64,000 nt of DNA from an uncultured Cellulomonadaceae bacterium (GTDB lineage: Bacteria; Actinomycetota; Actinomycetes; Actinomycetales; Cellulomonadaceae), in NCBI GenBank assembly GCA_947495165.1, contig CANLXM010000001.1:1240001-1304000 (forward strand), in the 5' to 3' direction. Below the pieces are notes generated by a model. That model saw only the letters and a program-made list of their open reading frames with translations, had not been told where the DNA came from and made no database searches. The position numbers were made by a program, and so were the translations under genes. Shown piece by piece: positions 47,786 through 57,931 of the stretch; position 1 is the stretch's first letter; the number at the start of each line of letters is the position of its first letter.

Positions 47786-50368
47786 ATGCGACCCGTGCTC
47801 GCCGCCCTGCTCACTGGAGCCCTCACCGTCGTCGGCCTCGCCGTCCCGGTCGTGGCGCTTCCCGTCGCCGCTGCCGAACCGGTCGAGGCTGAGTTCGACT
47901 CGATCCCGCTCGACGGCATCGACACACGCGCGACCAAGGACGCGAGCGTCGACGACGCGGCCGTCAACGCCGCCCCCGACGCTGCCCCGGCGTCCGCGCT
48001 CGTGGACACCTCGGACGACCTCGTCGCCCTGAGCTCGCTCGAGCGGACCGAGCCCTTCATGGTCGCCGGCCTGACCTGGGACGGCACCGCGGACGACGTG
48101 ACCGAGGCCGCCGTCCGCGTCCGCGAGGGCGGCGAGTGGACCGACTGGACCGAGCTCGAGGTCGAGAACACCGGCGTCGAGGGCGAGCGGGCGGGCACGT
48201 CGCCGATCCTCAGTGCCGGAGCCGACGGCATCCAGGCTCGGGTCCGCACCGCGAGCGGCAACGCCCCGGCCGGCCTGCAGATCGACCTCGTCGACCCCGG
48301 CTCGTCGCGTGCCGACGGGGCGCAGGCCGCCGGCCCTGCGGCCACGGCGAACGCCGCGACCGGGTACGAGATCGCGCCGAAGGTCATCACGCGTGCGCAG
48401 TGGGGGGCGGACGAGTCCAAGGCGGGCTCGTGGCCGCAGCTGTCCGCGGGTCTGTCCGCCATGTACGTGCACCACACGGCTGGCACCAACAGCTACTCGG
48501 AGGCCCAGGCCGCCGCTCTCGTCCGTGGCATCTACGGCTTCCACACGGGGAGCCGGGGATGGCCCGACATCGGCTACCAGTTCCTCGTCGACAAGTACGG
48601 CAACGTCTATCAGGGACGCCAGGAGGCGATCCACGACCTCCCGATCGGCGCGCAGGCAGGTGGCTACAACACCTCGACCATCGGCGTCTCGGCGCTCGGC
48701 AACTACGAGACCGCGCAGCCGACGAAGGCGCTGGAGAGCGCGCTCGTGCGGGTGCTGGCCTGGAAGGCCCACCAGTACGGTCTCGACGCCAAGGGCACGA
48801 CCCGGCTGTACACGGGCTCGAGCACGGGCAGCACGGTGCGCGCCAAGGCCGGGTCGACCATCACCGTCCCGGTGATCCTGGGGCACCGCGACACCAACTA
48901 CACCGCGTGCCCCGGCAAGAACCTCTACGCGAAGATGCCGAGCATCCGCCAGCGCGTCGCGGACCGCGTCGCGTCCGCGAAGGCACGGTACGGCGCCTCG
49001 GTCGCGCCCGCGCTCGGCACGCCCGCCGTGCACCGGCCCGGCGCTGACCGCGCACCCGTGCAGGTGTCCCAGAGCGCGACGTACTCCTGGGCAGCGGTGC
49101 CCGGCGCGGTGCGCTACGAGATCCTGACGCGCTCCGGCGCGCACGGCTCCGCCATGGACGACTCGCGGTCCTGGATCCGGTACGGCACCGTCTCCGGCAC
49201 GCAGGCGACCATCGTCATCTACCCGGGCCAGACCCGTCTGGTGATGGTCCGTGCCATCGACTCCTCGGGGCGCCGCAGCGCTCCCGCGCGAGTCACCCAG
49301 TCGACGGCGCCCGTCTCGGCCGGGGCGATCGCGTGGTCGAAGGGATGGTCCACGGAGTCCGGCGCCGGGCACACCCACGGCGCCCTGCGCGCGACCGCGT
49401 CGGCGGGCCGCACGGTCCGCGTCTCGAACGTCAGGGACGCTCAGCAGATCGTCGTCTTCGGTGAGGCCGGGCCCGGCTTCGGGGCGACCGAGGTGCTGCT
49501 GGGTGACCGCGTGATCGGTCAGGTCAGCTGGGCCGCGGCGTCGACCGACGCCCGGGCCGTGCGCACGGTCACGCTCCCGAGCAAGGTGAGCGGCGCGGTG
49601 CGGCTGCGCACCACGAGTGCCTCCCGCGTGGCGATCAGCACCTTCGCCTTCCCGCGCGACACCACGGCCGCCGTGACGGCGCCTCCCGCTGTCACGCCCC
49701 CGGCCGGCGTCCTCAAGCTGGGCAAGCCCGTCGTCGTCGCGAAGAGCGCCACGACCTTCCCCGGGCGCCTGTCCGCAGCCGTCCGGTTCCGCTGGGCGCC
49801 CGTCACGGGGGCGACGTCGTACCGGGTCGAGGTCCGCAAGGCGAAGAACGGCAAGGACTTCGGCCGCCGCATCAACGCCGGGACGACGACGGCGACCTCC
49901 ATGGTCAAGAAGCTCAAGCCGGGCGAGACGTGGTACGTCACCGTGCAGGCCGTCGGCCCGGGCGGCATCGTCTCGCCTCGCGCCGCCTTCCCCAAGGTCA
50001 CGCGGCCGGTGAGCACGTCGTCGCTCGCGCGCAGCGGAGGCTCGAAGTCGTGGCGCCACGCGCGGCACGGCGGCTACTACGGAGACCGCGCGTGGACGAC
50101 GTCCGCGAAGGGCGCCCGGATCTCCGTCGCGTACGCGAAGGACGTCCGCACCGTCCAGGTGGTCGCAGCGCGCGGGAAGGGCTACGGCCGGATGGCCGTG
50201 TACGTCGGGGGCAAGCGGGTCGGGACCATCGACACGTCGCACTCGCGCCTCGACCGGACGCACCGGTACACGGTCAAGGTGGGCGGCAAGCGCTCCGGCC
50301 GGGTGACGCTCAAGACGCTCGGCTCGCGGGCGCCGGTCGCGGTGAGCGCGATCGTCGCGGCCCGGTGA
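47786..50368 (+). CDS. Secreted N-acetylmuramoyl-L-alanine amidase with C-terminal modules
   Basis: An 860-residue exported protein. The signal peptide covers residues 1-29 (LLTGALTVVGLAVPVVALPV, then AAA). A spacer follows, then a PGRP/amidase domain at about 190-400: RAQWGADES, zinc ligands in VHHTAGTN (His ~229), GHRDTNYTACPG (His ~366, Cys ~374). The rest has two copies of a pair: an FN3-like domain (YSWAAVPGAVRYE; FRWAPVTGATSYRVE) and a beta module with GWSTESGAG or SKSWRHARHGG followed by a glycine-rich GFGATEVLLGD or GYGRMAVYVGG strand. It likely cleaves amide bonds in peptidoglycan outside the cell; the modules may bind wall polymer. Confidence 0.88.
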   Translation: MRPVLAALLTGALTVVGLAVPVVALPVAAAEPVEAEFDSIPLDGIDTRATKDASVDDAAVNAAPDAAPASALVDTSDDLVALSSLERTEPFMVAGLTWDGTADDVTEAAVRVREGGEWTDWTELEVENTGVEGERAGTSPILSAGADGIQARVRTASGNAPAGLQIDLVDPGSSRADGAQAAGPAATANAATGYEIAPKVITRAQWGADESKAGSWPQLSAGLSAMYVHHTAGTNSYSEAQAAALVRGIYGFHTGSRGWPDIGYQFLVDKYGNVYQGRQEAIHDLPIGAQAGGYNTSTIGVSALGNYETAQPTKALESALVRVLAWKAHQYGLDAKGTTRLYTGSSTGSTVRAKAGSTITVPVILGHRDTNYTACPGKNLYAKMPSIRQRVADRVASAKARYGASVAPALGTPAVHRPGADRAPVQVSQSATYSWAAVPGAVRYEILTRSGAHGSAMDDSRSWIRYGTVSGTQATIVIYPGQTRLVMVRAIDSSGRRSAPARVTQSTAPVSAGAIAWSKGWSTESGAGHTHGALRATASAGRTVRVSNVRDAQQIVVFGEAGPGFGATEVLLGDRVIGQVSWAAASTDARAVRTVTLPSKVSGAVRLRTTSASRVAISTFAFPRDTTAAVTAPPAVTPPAGVLKLGKPVVVAKSATTFPGRLSAAVRFRWAPVTGATSYRVEVRKAKNGKDFGRRINAGTTTATSMVKKLKPGETWYVTVQAVGPGGIVSPRAAFPKVTRPVSTSSLARSGGSKSWRHARHGGYYGDRAWTTSAKGARISVAYAKDVRTVQVVAARGKGYGRMAVYVGGKRVGTIDTSHSRLDRTHRYTVKVGGKRSGRVTLKTLGSRAPVAVSAIVAAR

Positions 50369-50383
50369 CCTGACCCGACCTGA

Positions 50384-50476
50384 TAGCATCGGATCGCCGT
50401 CAGAACGGCCGCGGACAGACAGAGCCCGGGTGGACATGCCCCAGGGCGCCGCGCAACGAGTGAAACAAGGAGAGCC
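50384..50476 (+). promoter_or_regulatory. rpsO promoter element and folded leader
   Basis: TAGCAT (50384-50389) is a -10; transcription is predicted from about 50396. The leader has a hairpin GCCGT-CAGA-ACGGC (50396-50409). A second extended stem pairs GCGG (50411-50414) with CCGC (50449-50452), GCCC (50424-50427) with GGGC (50444-50447) and GGG (50428-50430) with CCC (50440-50442). AAGGAG precedes the GTG. Autoregulation by S15 is known in several phyla; the pattern here is a candidate. Confidence 0.5.
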
Positions 50477-50746
50477 GTGCCCCTCGACACTGCCACCAAG
50501 CAGCGCATCATGACCGAGTACGCCACCACTGAGGGTGACACCGGTTCGCCCGAGGTCCAGATCGCGCTGCTGTCGCAGCGCATCAAGGACCTCACCGAGC
50601 ACCTGAAGGAGCACAAGCACGACCACCACAGCCGTCGTGGTCTGCTGCTCCTCGTCGGCCAGCGCCGTCGCCTCCTCGGGTACCTGCAGAAGGTTGACAT
50701 CAACCGCTACCGCAGCCTGATCGAGCGCCTCGGACTGCGCCGCTGA
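50477..50746 (+). CDS. rpsO: 30S ribosomal protein S15
   Basis: An 89-residue S15 of normal length: [51 protein letters not shown] start with ACAAGGAGAG upstream. Followed by the usual partner pnp. Confidence 0.97.
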   Translation: MPLDTATKQRIMTEYATTEGDTGSPEVQIALLSQRIKDLTEHLKEHKHDHHSRRGLLLLVGQRRRLLGYLQKVDINRYRSLIERLGLRR

Positions 50747-50757
50747 TCTGACTCTTC

Positions 50758-50787
50758 CCAGCCCGGGCCCTGATGGGTCCGGGCTGG
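50758..50787 (+). terminator. Hairpin between rpsO and pnp
   Basis: A 13-bp stem (CCAGCCCGGGCCC with one G-T wobble) and TGAT loop, 11 bases after rpsO. It may end the rpsO mRNA or form a processing site in the rpsO-pnp region. Confidence 0.6.
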
Positions 50788-50994
50788 TGCAGTGTCAGCC
50801 ACCATGCGCCGGCGGGACGCCGGTCGCAGCACGACACCTGCATCTCCGCAGGACAACACAACACGAGTTCCGCGCACCGAGCCTCGTCCGGTCCTCGGTA
50901 GTGGTCCCCGACATCGCCGCTGAAGGCAGCGCGCTGCGGGTGCCTCGATCGAAGACCGTCGGGTGGGCGCGCGGCTACCGAGAGGAAGGTACCC

Positions 50995-53208
50995 ATGGAG
51001 GGTCCCGAGATCATGTTCTCCGAGGCGACGATCGACAACGGTCGCTTCGGCACCCGCACCGTCCGCTTCGAGACGGGCCGCCTGGCCAAGCAGGCCGCCG
51101 GCGCCGTCGCCGCCTACCTGGACGGCGACACGATGCTGCTGTCGGCCACCACGGCCGGCAAGCACCCGAAGGAGCAGTTCGACTTCTTCCCCCTCACCGT
51201 CGACGTCGAGGAGCGGCAGTACGCCGCGGGCAAGATCCCCGGCTCGTTCTTCCGCCGCGAGGGCCGCCCGTCGACCGAGGCGATCCTGGCCTGCCGCCTG
51301 ATCGACCGCCCCCTGCGCCCCCTGTTCGTCAAGGGCCTGCGCAACGAGGTCCAGGTCGTCCTGACCGTCCTCGCGATCCACCCTGACGACGCGTACGACA
51401 CGCTCGCGATCAACGCTGCTTCGCTGTCGACGCAGATCTCGGGCCTGCCGTTCTCGGGTCCGGTCGCCGGCGTGCGCATCGCGCTCATCGACGGCCAGTG
51501 GGTGGCGTTCCCGCGCTACTCCGAGAAGGAGAAGGCCGTCTTCGACATGGTCGTCGCCGGCCGCGTGGTGGGCGACGACGTCGCGATCACCATGGTCGAG
51601 GCCGAGGCCACCGAGGGTTCCTGGAACCTGATCAAGAACGAGGGCGCCGTCGCCCCGACCGAGGCCGTCGTCGCCGAGGGCCTCGAGGCTGCCAAGCCGT
51701 TCATCCGCGCCCTGTGCGAAGCCCAGGCTGACCTCGCGACGCAGGCCGCCAAGCCCGTCCAGGACTTCCCGGTCTTCCCGGACTACCAGCCGGACGCGTA
51801 CGAGGCCGTCGAGGGGCGGATCACCGAGGCCCTCGCGCAGGCGCTCACCATCGCGGACAAGCAGGACCGCGAGAACCGTCTCGACGAGATCAAGGCCGAG
51901 GCGATCGCCGCCCTGGGCGCTCGGTTCGAGGGACGCGAGAAGGAGCTGTCGGCGGCGGTCCGTGCGCTGACGAAGAAGCACATCCGTGGCCGCATCCTGA
52001 GCGACGGGTTCCGCATCGACGGGCGTGGCCTGCGGGACATCCGCACGCTGTCGGCCGAGGTCGAGGTCCTGCCCCGGGTGCACGGCTCGGCGATCTTCGA
52101 GCGTGGCGAGACGCAGATCCTCGGTGTCACGACGCTGAACATGCTCCGGATGGAGCAGCAGCTCGACACGCTCTCCCCGGAGACGCGCAAGCGCTACATG
52201 CACAACTACAACTTCCCGCCGTACTCGACCGGCGAGACCGGCCGCGTGGGCAGCCCCAAGCGCCGCGAGATCGGCCACGGAGCGCTCGCCGAGCGTGCGC
52301 TCATGCCGGTGCTGCCGTCGCGCGAGGAGTTCCCGTACGCGATCCGCCAGGTGTCCGAGGCTCTCGGCTCCAACGGCTCGACGTCCATGGGCTCCGTGTG
52401 CGCCTCGACCCTGTCGCTGCTCAACGCCGGCGTGCCGCTGCGCGCGGCCGTCGCCGGCATCGCGATGGGCCTCGTGTCCGACCAGGTGGACGGGGAGACG
52501 CGCTACGCGGCCCTCACCGACATCCTCGGCGCCGAGGACGCGTTCGGCGACATGGACTTCAAGGTCGCGGGCACCCGTGAGTTCGTGACGGCGATCCAGC
52601 TGGACACGAAGCTCGACGGCATCCCCGCCGACGTGCTCGCCGGCGCGCTCACGCAGGCGCACGAGGCCCGTCTGGCGATCCTCGACGTCATCAACGAGGC
52701 GATCGACACCCCGGACGAGATGTCCCCGAACGCCCCGCGCGTCATCGCGGTCAAGGTCCCCGTCGACAAGATCGGCGAGGTCATCGGCCCGAAGGGCAAG
52801 ATGATCAACCAGATCCAGGACGAGACCGGCGCGGACATCTCGATCGAGGACGACGGCACCGTGTACATCGGCGCCACGGACGGCCCCTCGGCCGAGGCCG
52901 CGCGTGCGGCGATCAACGCGATCGCGAACCCGCACGTGCCGGAGATCGGCGAGCGCTTCGTGGGCACGGTCGTCAAGACCACGTCGTTCGGTGCCTTCGT
53001 GTCGCTCTCCCCGGGCAAGGACGGTCTGCTGCACATCAGCCAGATCCGCAAGCTCGTGGGTGGCAAGCGCGTCGACACGGTCGAGGAGGTCCTCTCGGTG
53101 GGTCAGCGCGTCGAGGTCGAGATCGGTGAGATCGACCCTCGCGGCAAGCTCTCGCTGCACGCCGTCGTCGCCGACGAGAAGAGCGACGACGCGCAGGCCG
53201 ACGCCTGA
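50995..53208 (+). CDS. pnp: Polyribonucleotide nucleotidyltransferase (PNPase)
   Basis: A 737-residue 3'-5' exonuclease/polymerase. It has two RNase PH cores ([46 protein letters not shown] and [24 protein letters not shown]), a KH domain ([21 protein letters not shown]) and a C-terminal S1 domain ([26 protein letters not shown]). ATG 50995 follows GAGAGGAAGG. The gap from rpsO is 248 bases: the hairpin above and otherwise no gene. Confidence 0.97.
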   Translation: MEGPEIMFSEATIDNGRFGTRTVRFETGRLAKQAAGAVAAYLDGDTMLLSATTAGKHPKEQFDFFPLTVDVEERQYAAGKIPGSFFRREGRPSTEAILACRLIDRPLRPLFVKGLRNEVQVVLTVLAIHPDDAYDTLAINAASLSTQISGLPFSGPVAGVRIALIDGQWVAFPRYSEKEKAVFDMVVAGRVVGDDVAITMVEAEATEGSWNLIKNEGAVAPTEAVVAEGLEAAKPFIRALCEAQADLATQAAKPVQDFPVFPDYQPDAYEAVEGRITEALAQALTIADKQDRENRLDEIKAEAIAALGARFEGREKELSAAVRALTKKHIRGRILSDGFRIDGRGLRDIRTLSAEVEVLPRVHGSAIFERGETQILGVTTLNMLRMEQQLDTLSPETRKRYMHNYNFPPYSTGETGRVGSPKRREIGHGALAERALMPVLPSREEFPYAIRQVSEALGSNGSTSMGSVCASTLSLLNAGVPLRAAVAGIAMGLVSDQVDGETRYAALTDILGAEDAFGDMDFKVAGTREFVTAIQLDTKLDGIPADVLAGALTQAHEARLAILDVINEAIDTPDEMSPNAPRVIAVKVPVDKIGEVIGPKGKMINQIQDETGADISIEDDGTVYIGATDGPSAEAARAAINAIANPHVPEIGERFVGTVVKTTSFGAFVSLSPGKDGLLHISQIRKLVGGKRVDTVEEVLSVGQRVEVEIGEIDPRGKLSLHAVVADEKSDDAQADA

Positions 53209-53209
53209 C

Positions 53210-54538
53210 GTGCCGTGGAACCTACCGCTCATCGCGTCGGGGGAACCCGGCAGTGAGCTGACCGCCGGGCAGGAGGGCGCCGTCATCCGGCGCTCGGTCC
53301 TGCCCGGCGGGGTCCGGGTCCTCACGGAGTCCATGCCCGGGCTCCGCTCGACGACCGTGGGCGCCTGGGTGGGCGTCGGCTCGCGCGACGAGACCGACGG
53401 CCACCACGGCGCGACGCACTTCCTCGAGCACCTGCTGTTCAAGGGCACCGCGCGTCGGACGGCCATGGACATCGCCGAGGCGTTCGACGAGGTCGGGGGC
53501 GAGGCGAACGCCGCCACCGGCAAGGAGCACACCTGCTACTACGCGCGGGTGCTCGACACCGACCTGCCGATGGCGGTCGACGTCATCGGCGACATGGTGA
53601 CGTCGGCGACCATCGACGCGGACGAGCTCGAGACCGAGCGTGGCGTGATCCTCGAGGAGATCGCCATGAACGACGACGACCCCTCAGACGTCGCCCACGA
53701 GGAGTTCGCCCAGGCGGTTCTCGGCGACCATCCGCTCGGCCGGCCGATCGGTGGGACGCCCGCCTCCATCCAGGCCGTCCCGCGCGAGGCCGTCTGGGAG
53801 CACTACCAGTGGCACTATCGCCCGGAGACGCTCGTGGTCGCTGCGGCCGGCGGGGTCGACCACGACGCGCTGTGCGCGCAGGTGGTGGACGCGCTCGGCG
53901 TCGGTGGCTGGGAGCTGGACGCGTCGGCCGCACCCCGGCAGCGCCGAGACGGTGCCGACGCCTCTGGCGTGGGTGCCCACGGCGGCGTCGAGCTCGCGGT
54001 GCACCGCCCGGTCGAGCAGGCGAACGTGATCATCGGGTCCGTGGGCATCAGCGCCTCCGACGACCGCCGGTTCACGCTGTCGGTGCTCAACGCGGCGCTG
54101 GGCGGCGGGATGTCGTCCCGGTTGTTCCAGGAGATCCGCGAGAAGCGAGGGCTGGCCTACTCGACCTACTCCTTCGCCTCCGGGCACGCGGGAACCGGCG
54201 TCTTCGGGCTCTACGCGGGATGCACGCCGGGCAAGGTCGACGAGGTCACCGCACTGCTCGGCGTCGAGCTCGACCGGCTCGCGGACGGCGGGATCACGCA
54301 GGCGGAGCTCACGCGCAGCGTGGGCCAGCTGTGCGGCGGCATGGTCCTCGGCCTCGAGGACACGGGCTCGCGCATGAGCCGGCTGGGCAAGTCGGAGCTC
54401 GTCTCCGGCGAGCTCCTGTCCATCGCCGAGTCGCTCGACCGCATCCGGTCGGTCACGCTCGACGACGTGCAGACCCTGGCGAGCGAGCTCGCCGGTCGTC
54501 CTCGCACGGTCGTGCGTGTCGGACCCTTCGCGGCCTGA
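53210..54538 (+). CDS. M16-family zinc peptidase (PepR/YmxG type)
   Basis: A 442-residue protein with the active M16 signature HFLEHLLFKGT and ERGVILEEIAMND, plus the second-half GGMSSRLFQEIREKRGLAYS. This gene follows pnp in most actinobacteria. Substrate unknown. GTG 53210 begins 2 bases after the pnp stop. It shares its catalytic layout with the minus-strand gene at 12.5-14.1 kb, but lacks that gene's C-terminal extension. Confidence 0.92.
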   Translation: MPWNLPLIASGEPGSELTAGQEGAVIRRSVLPGGVRVLTESMPGLRSTTVGAWVGVGSRDETDGHHGATHFLEHLLFKGTARRTAMDIAEAFDEVGGEANAATGKEHTCYYARVLDTDLPMAVDVIGDMVTSATIDADELETERGVILEEIAMNDDDPSDVAHEEFAQAVLGDHPLGRPIGGTPASIQAVPREAVWEHYQWHYRPETLVVAAAGGVDHDALCAQVVDALGVGGWELDASAAPRQRRDGADASGVGAHGGVELAVHRPVEQANVIIGSVGISASDDRRFTLSVLNAALGGGMSSRLFQEIREKRGLAYSTYSFASGHAGTGVFGLYAGCTPGKVDEVTALLGVELDRLADGGITQAELTRSVGQLCGGMVLGLEDTGSRMSRLGKSELVSGELLSIAESLDRIRSVTLDDVQTLASELAGRPRTVVRVGPFAA

Positions 54539-54549
54539 CCCTGAGGTGC

Positions 54550-54585
54550 CCGACGGCCCGTTCCCTCCTGGGGGCGGGCCGTCGG
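54550..54585 (+). terminator. Terminator after the M16 gene
   Basis: A perfect 11-bp stem (CCGACGGCCCG and its complement) with a 14-nt loop, 12 bases after the stop. It separates this unit from the dapB promoter. Confidence 0.6.
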
Positions 54586-54615
54586 TGTGCGCGCTGGGCC
54601 GTGGCGTAGCACGGC

Positions 54616-54621
54616 TAGGGT
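54616..54621 (+). promoter_or_regulatory. -10 element for a leaderless dapB mRNA
   Basis: TAGGGT lies exactly 6 nt before the dapB GTG (54628). Confidence 0.5.
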
Positions 54622-54627
54622 GGTGCC

Positions 54628-55383
54628 GTGACTGACGTGATCAAGGTGGCCGTGCTCGGCGCGGCCGGACGCATGGGAACCACCGTCTGCGCTGCCGTCG
54701 AGGCGGCCCCTGACCTCGCGCTCGTGGCGCGGATCGATGCCACGGACGACGTGGCCGCCGCGCTCCGTGACGCAGGCGCGGACGTCGTCGTGGACTTCAC
54801 GGTGCCGTCGGCGACCGAGGCGAACGTGCACGCGGCCCTCACGGCCGGGGCGCACGTCGTCGTCGGCACGACCGGCTGGACGCCCGAGCGCCTCGCACGG
54901 CTCGAGGAAGCGCTCGCCGCTCTGCCCGGACGCGGTGTCCTGATCGCGCCGAACTTCGGGCTGAGCGCGGTGCTCGCGATGACGCTCGCCGCGAAGGCGG
55001 CGCGGTTCTTCGAGTCGGCAGAGGTCATCGAGCTGCACCACCCGGACAAGGTCGACGCGCCGAGCGGGACGGCCCGGCACACGGCGGCGGCGATCGCGGC
55101 CGCGCGCGCCGAGGCAGGGCTGGGTCCCAGCCCGGACGCGACGGAGTCCGGCTTCGACGCGCGCGGCGCGGACGTCGACGGTGTCCGCGTGCACGCGGTC
55201 CGGCTCCGAGGACTGGTCGCGCACGAGGAGGTGCTCCTGGGCAACCCGGGGGAGCAGCTCGTCATCCGGCAGGACTCCTTCGACCGCTCCTCCTTCATGC
55301 CGGGCGTGCTGCTGGCCGTGCGCAAGGTCGGTGGGCGGCCCGGGCTCACCGTCGGGCTCGAGCACGTCCTGGACCTCGACTGA
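54628..55383 (+). CDS. dapB: 4-hydroxy-tetrahydrodipicolinate reductase
   Basis: A 251-residue enzyme of the lysine/diaminopimelate pathway. Signs: AVLGAAGRMGTTVC (nucleotide site), VVGTTGWTPERL, APNFGLSAVLAMTLAAKAA, VIELHHPDKVDAPSGTA. GTG 54628 with leaderless-type -10. Its stop overlaps the next ATG by one base. dapA lies 4.3 kb on. Confidence 0.96.
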   Translation: MTDVIKVAVLGAAGRMGTTVCAAVEAAPDLALVARIDATDDVAAALRDAGADVVVDFTVPSATEANVHAALTAGAHVVVGTTGWTPERLARLEEALAALPGRGVLIAPNFGLSAVLAMTLAAKAARFFESAEVIELHHPDKVDAPSGTARHTAAAIAAARAEAGLGPSPDATESGFDARGADVDGVRVHAVRLRGLVAHEEVLLGNPGEQLVIRQDSFDRSSFMPGVLLAVRKVGGRPGLTVGLEHVLDLD

Positions 55384-55835
55384 TGGCAGCGCCTCGTCGC
55401 GGGCTCGTGCCCGCGCTCGCGCTGACCGCGCTCCTCGCCCTGTACACGTGGGCGGTGGCGACCCGCGGGGTCGCGCTCGTCCGGACCGGTGACCCGGCCG
55501 GCATCGGCATCGGTGCGGCCGTCCTGGTGGTGCCCCTCGTCGTGATCGGGTTGATCGCCCGCGAGTGGCTGCTCGCGACGCGCGTGCAGCAGATGGCCGA
55601 CGAGCTTGCCGCGGCGGGTGAGCTTCCTGTCGACACCCTGCCGCGCTCTCCGGGGGGACGGATCGACCGTGCGGCCGCGGACGAGGCGTTCGGCGACGCT
55701 CGTGCGGCGGCCGAGCGCGAGGACGCGGGGTGGCGCGAGTGGTACCACCTGGCGTTCGCCTACGACGCCGCGGGCGATCGCCGTCGGGCCCGCCATGCGC
55801 TGCGCACGGCCGCGGCCCTGCGCAAGGCGTCCTAG
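55383..55835 (+). CDS. Small membrane protein with a helical cytoplasmic tail
   Basis: A 150-residue protein. Two hydrophobic segments (about 10-30, LALTALLALYTWAVATR; about 42-62, AAVLVVPLVVIGLIA) followed by a charged helical region with a TPR-like run WREWYHLAFAYDAAGDRRRARHALR. It is coupled to dapB by a one-base overlap. Unknown function. The 3' end overlaps the convergent GNAT gene by 4 bases. Confidence 0.8.
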   Translation: MAAPRRGLVPALALTALLALYTWAVATRGVALVRTGDPAGIGIGAAVLVVPLVVIGLIAREWLLATRVQQMADELAAAGELPVDTLPRSPGGRIDRAAADEAFGDARAAAEREDAGWREWYHLAFAYDAAGDRRRARHALRTAAALRKAS

Positions 55836-56341
55836 AGCGTCGCGGACCAGCGCGACTCGCGCACCTCGCGCTCGCCGGCCGCGAGGGTCCGCGTCCGCCC
55901 GCTCGGCCCGAGCCCTGCCCCGGCGAAGAACTGCTCGCGCGCCGCGTCTCCGTCGAGGATCCAGGTGACGACCTCCTCGGCACGGTCCGAGCGCAGCCGG
56001 TCGACCGCCGCGGAGAGCAGGCGCGAGCCGTGGCCCTGGCGCTGGGAGCCGGGCTCGACCTCGAGGGCGAGGATCTGTCCGGGTGCCACCGCGGCGAAGC
56101 CGACGACGACAGGCCCGGCGCACGCGACGAGCACGGCGAAGCCGGGCCCGGGGGGCGCGGTGATGGCCGTCGCCCACTGCGCCGTCATGCGCGGCTCGTC
56201 GAGCAGGTCGACGACCGCGTCGCCCAGCGTGGCGGCGTGCGCCGTGCGCCACGCGCTCACCTGCACGCGCGTCATGGCCGCCTCGTCCCCGGCGACGGCG
56301 GGGCGGACGGAGACGTCGGCGGTCTCGGTGAAAAGGGCCAT
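55832..56341 (-). CDS. GNAT family N-acetyltransferase
   Basis: A 169-residue protein with the acetyl-CoA loop EPGSQRQGHGSRLL and the flanking strand GQILALEVEPG. The later LDGDAAREQFFAGAGLGPSG is the usual GNAT C-terminus. Substrate unknown. ATG 56341. Minus strand, following the aldehyde dehydrogenase gene by 20 bases, so possibly co-transcribed with it. Confidence 0.87.
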   Translation of the reverse strand: MALFTETADVSVRPAVAGDEAAMTRVQVSAWRTAHAATLGDAVVDLLDEPRMTAQWATAITAPPGPGFAVLVACAGPVVVGFAAVAPGQILALEVEPGSQRQGHGSRLLSAAVDRLRSDRAEEVVTWILDGDAAREQFFAGAGLGPSGRTRTLAAGEREVRESRWSATL

Positions 56342-56361
56342 AGGGCGACCCTACCTGCGCC

Positions 56362-57807
56362 TCAGCACGCCACGTAGACGGTCTCGAGGTACTCCGCGAG
56401 CCCGGCGTGCCCGCCCTCCCTGCCCAGGCCGGACATCTTGGTGCCGCCGAACGGCGCGCTCGCGTCGGACACCAGCCCGCGGTTGAGACCGATCATGCCG
56501 GCGTCCAGCTGCTGGGTGAGCCGTGCGGCCCGGTCGAGGTCGCGCGTCCACGCGTAGGCGACCAGCCCCTCGTCGGTCGCGTTGGCGAGCGCGAGGCCCT
56601 CGGCGTCGGATCCGAAGGTCACGACGGGGGCGACGGGCCCGAAGATCTCGGTGCCGAGCAGATCGGCGTCGGGCGCGACGCCGGCCAGGACGGTGGGGGA
56701 GAAGAAGTGCCCGGCGCCGTCGCGGGGAGCGTCGCCCCCGGTCGTCACGCGGGCGCCGCCGGCGCGCCCCGCGGCCACGACCTCGTGCATGCGGTCCACC
56801 GCGCGGTCGTCGATGAGCGGGCCGACCGGGGCCCCGTGCCGACCGTCACCCACCTCCAGCGCCGCGAACGCCGCCGTCAGCCGGGCCGTGAACTCGTCCG
56901 CGACGCCCGCCTGGACATAGAAGCGGTTGGCGGCGACGCAGGTCTGACCCGCGTTGCGCATCTTCGCGACCAGGGCTCCCGACACGGCAGCGTCGAGGTC
57001 TGCGTCGTCGAGCACGACGAACGGCGCGTTCCCGCCGAGCTCCATCGACGTGCGCAGCACCCCGTCCGCAGCGGCGCGCAAGAGCTGCTGGCCCACCGCC
57101 GTCGAGCCGGTGAAGGACAGCTTGCGCAGCCGCCGGTCGCCCATGACGGCTGCCGACAGGTCGCTCGCGCTGCTCGTCGGGACGACGTTGAGCACGCCCG
57201 TCGGCAGCCCGCGCTCCCTCAGGTGCCGCAGGACGACGTCGGCGAAGAGCGCCGTCGTGAGCGGCGTCGGGCTCGCGGGCTTCACGACGACCGTGCAGCC
57301 CGCCGCGAGTGCCGGGGCGATCTTGCGGGTCGCCATCGCGAGCGGGAAGTTCCACGGGGTCACGAGCAGGGCGGGGCCGACGGGACGGCTGTGCACGAGC
57401 TGCGTCCCGCCCGCCGGTGCGGGGCGCGCGAAGCCGGGCAGGCGGACGGCCTCCTCGGCGAACCAGCGCACGAAGTCGGCCCCGTACGCGACCTCGCCCC
57501 GCGCCTCGCCGAGCGGCTTGCCGCACTCGGCGGTGATCACCGCGGCGAACTCGTCCGTGCGCGCGACGACCTCGTCGTACACCGCTCGGAGCAGGTCGGC
57601 GCGGTCGCGCGGCGTGGTCTCGCGCCAGGGCTGCGCGCTCGCCGTCGCCGCGTCGAGGGCCGCGACGCCGTCCTCGGGCCGGGCGTCGCAGACCTCCGCG
57701 ACCACCTCGAGCGTCGCGGGGTCCTCGACGGCGAACGTGCCGCGTCCGGGCGGCCGGGTCCACGCGCCGTCGATGAGCAGGCCGGTGGGCGGTGCGTCGG
57801 TGTCCAT
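56362..57807 (-). CDS. NAD(P)-dependent aldehyde dehydrogenase, succinate-semialdehyde type
   Basis: A 481-residue ALDH. It has the catalytic Glu in [16 protein letters not shown] and catalytic Cys in [15 protein letters not shown], with [12 protein letters not shown] before. The IDGAW N-terminus and [14 protein letters not shown] stretch fit the GabD-like subfamily that oxidises succinate semialdehyde; substrate is inferred only. ATG 57807 is chosen as the family start; upstream codons lie in the thyA promoter region. Confidence 0.9.
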   Translation of the reverse strand: MDTDAPPTGLLIDGAWTRPPGRGTFAVEDPATLEVVAEVCDARPEDGVAALDAATASAQPWRETTPRDRADLLRAVYDEVVARTDEFAAVITAECGKPLGEARGEVAYGADFVRWFAEEAVRLPGFARPAPAGGTQLVHSRPVGPALLVTPWNFPLAMATRKIAPALAAGCTVVVKPASPTPLTTALFADVVLRHLRERGLPTGVLNVVPTSSASDLSAAVMGDRRLRKLSFTGSTAVGQQLLRAAADGVLRTSMELGGNAPFVVLDDADLDAAVSGALVAKMRNAGQTCVAANRFYVQAGVADEFTARLTAAFAALEVGDGRHGAPVGPLIDDRAVDRMHEVVAAGRAGGARVTTGGDAPRDGAGHFFSPTVLAGVAPDADLLGTEIFGPVAPVVTFGSDAEGLALANATDEGLVAYAWTRDLDRAARLTQQLDAGMIGLNRGLVSDASAPFGGTKMSGLGREGGHAGLAEYLETVYVAC

Positions 57808-57931
57808 CTGCCGAGTATCGGTCGACGTCGGCCGGCTCGCGACCTGCCCGGTTCCGCCTCGACCGCCTCGTGTGGGATCGTCTGACATGCATGCGGCCGC
57901 GCAGGCCGCGCGGACGAGAGAAGGGGAAGCC

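Noticed and set aside
46400-50629. 1409-codon open frame on the minus strand
   Set aside because: Spans truB, ribF, the amidase and rpsO in antisense; low-complexity composition and no motif.
50707-53532. 941-codon open frame on the minus strand
   Set aside because: Antisense to pnp, which has complete catalytic and RNA-binding domains.
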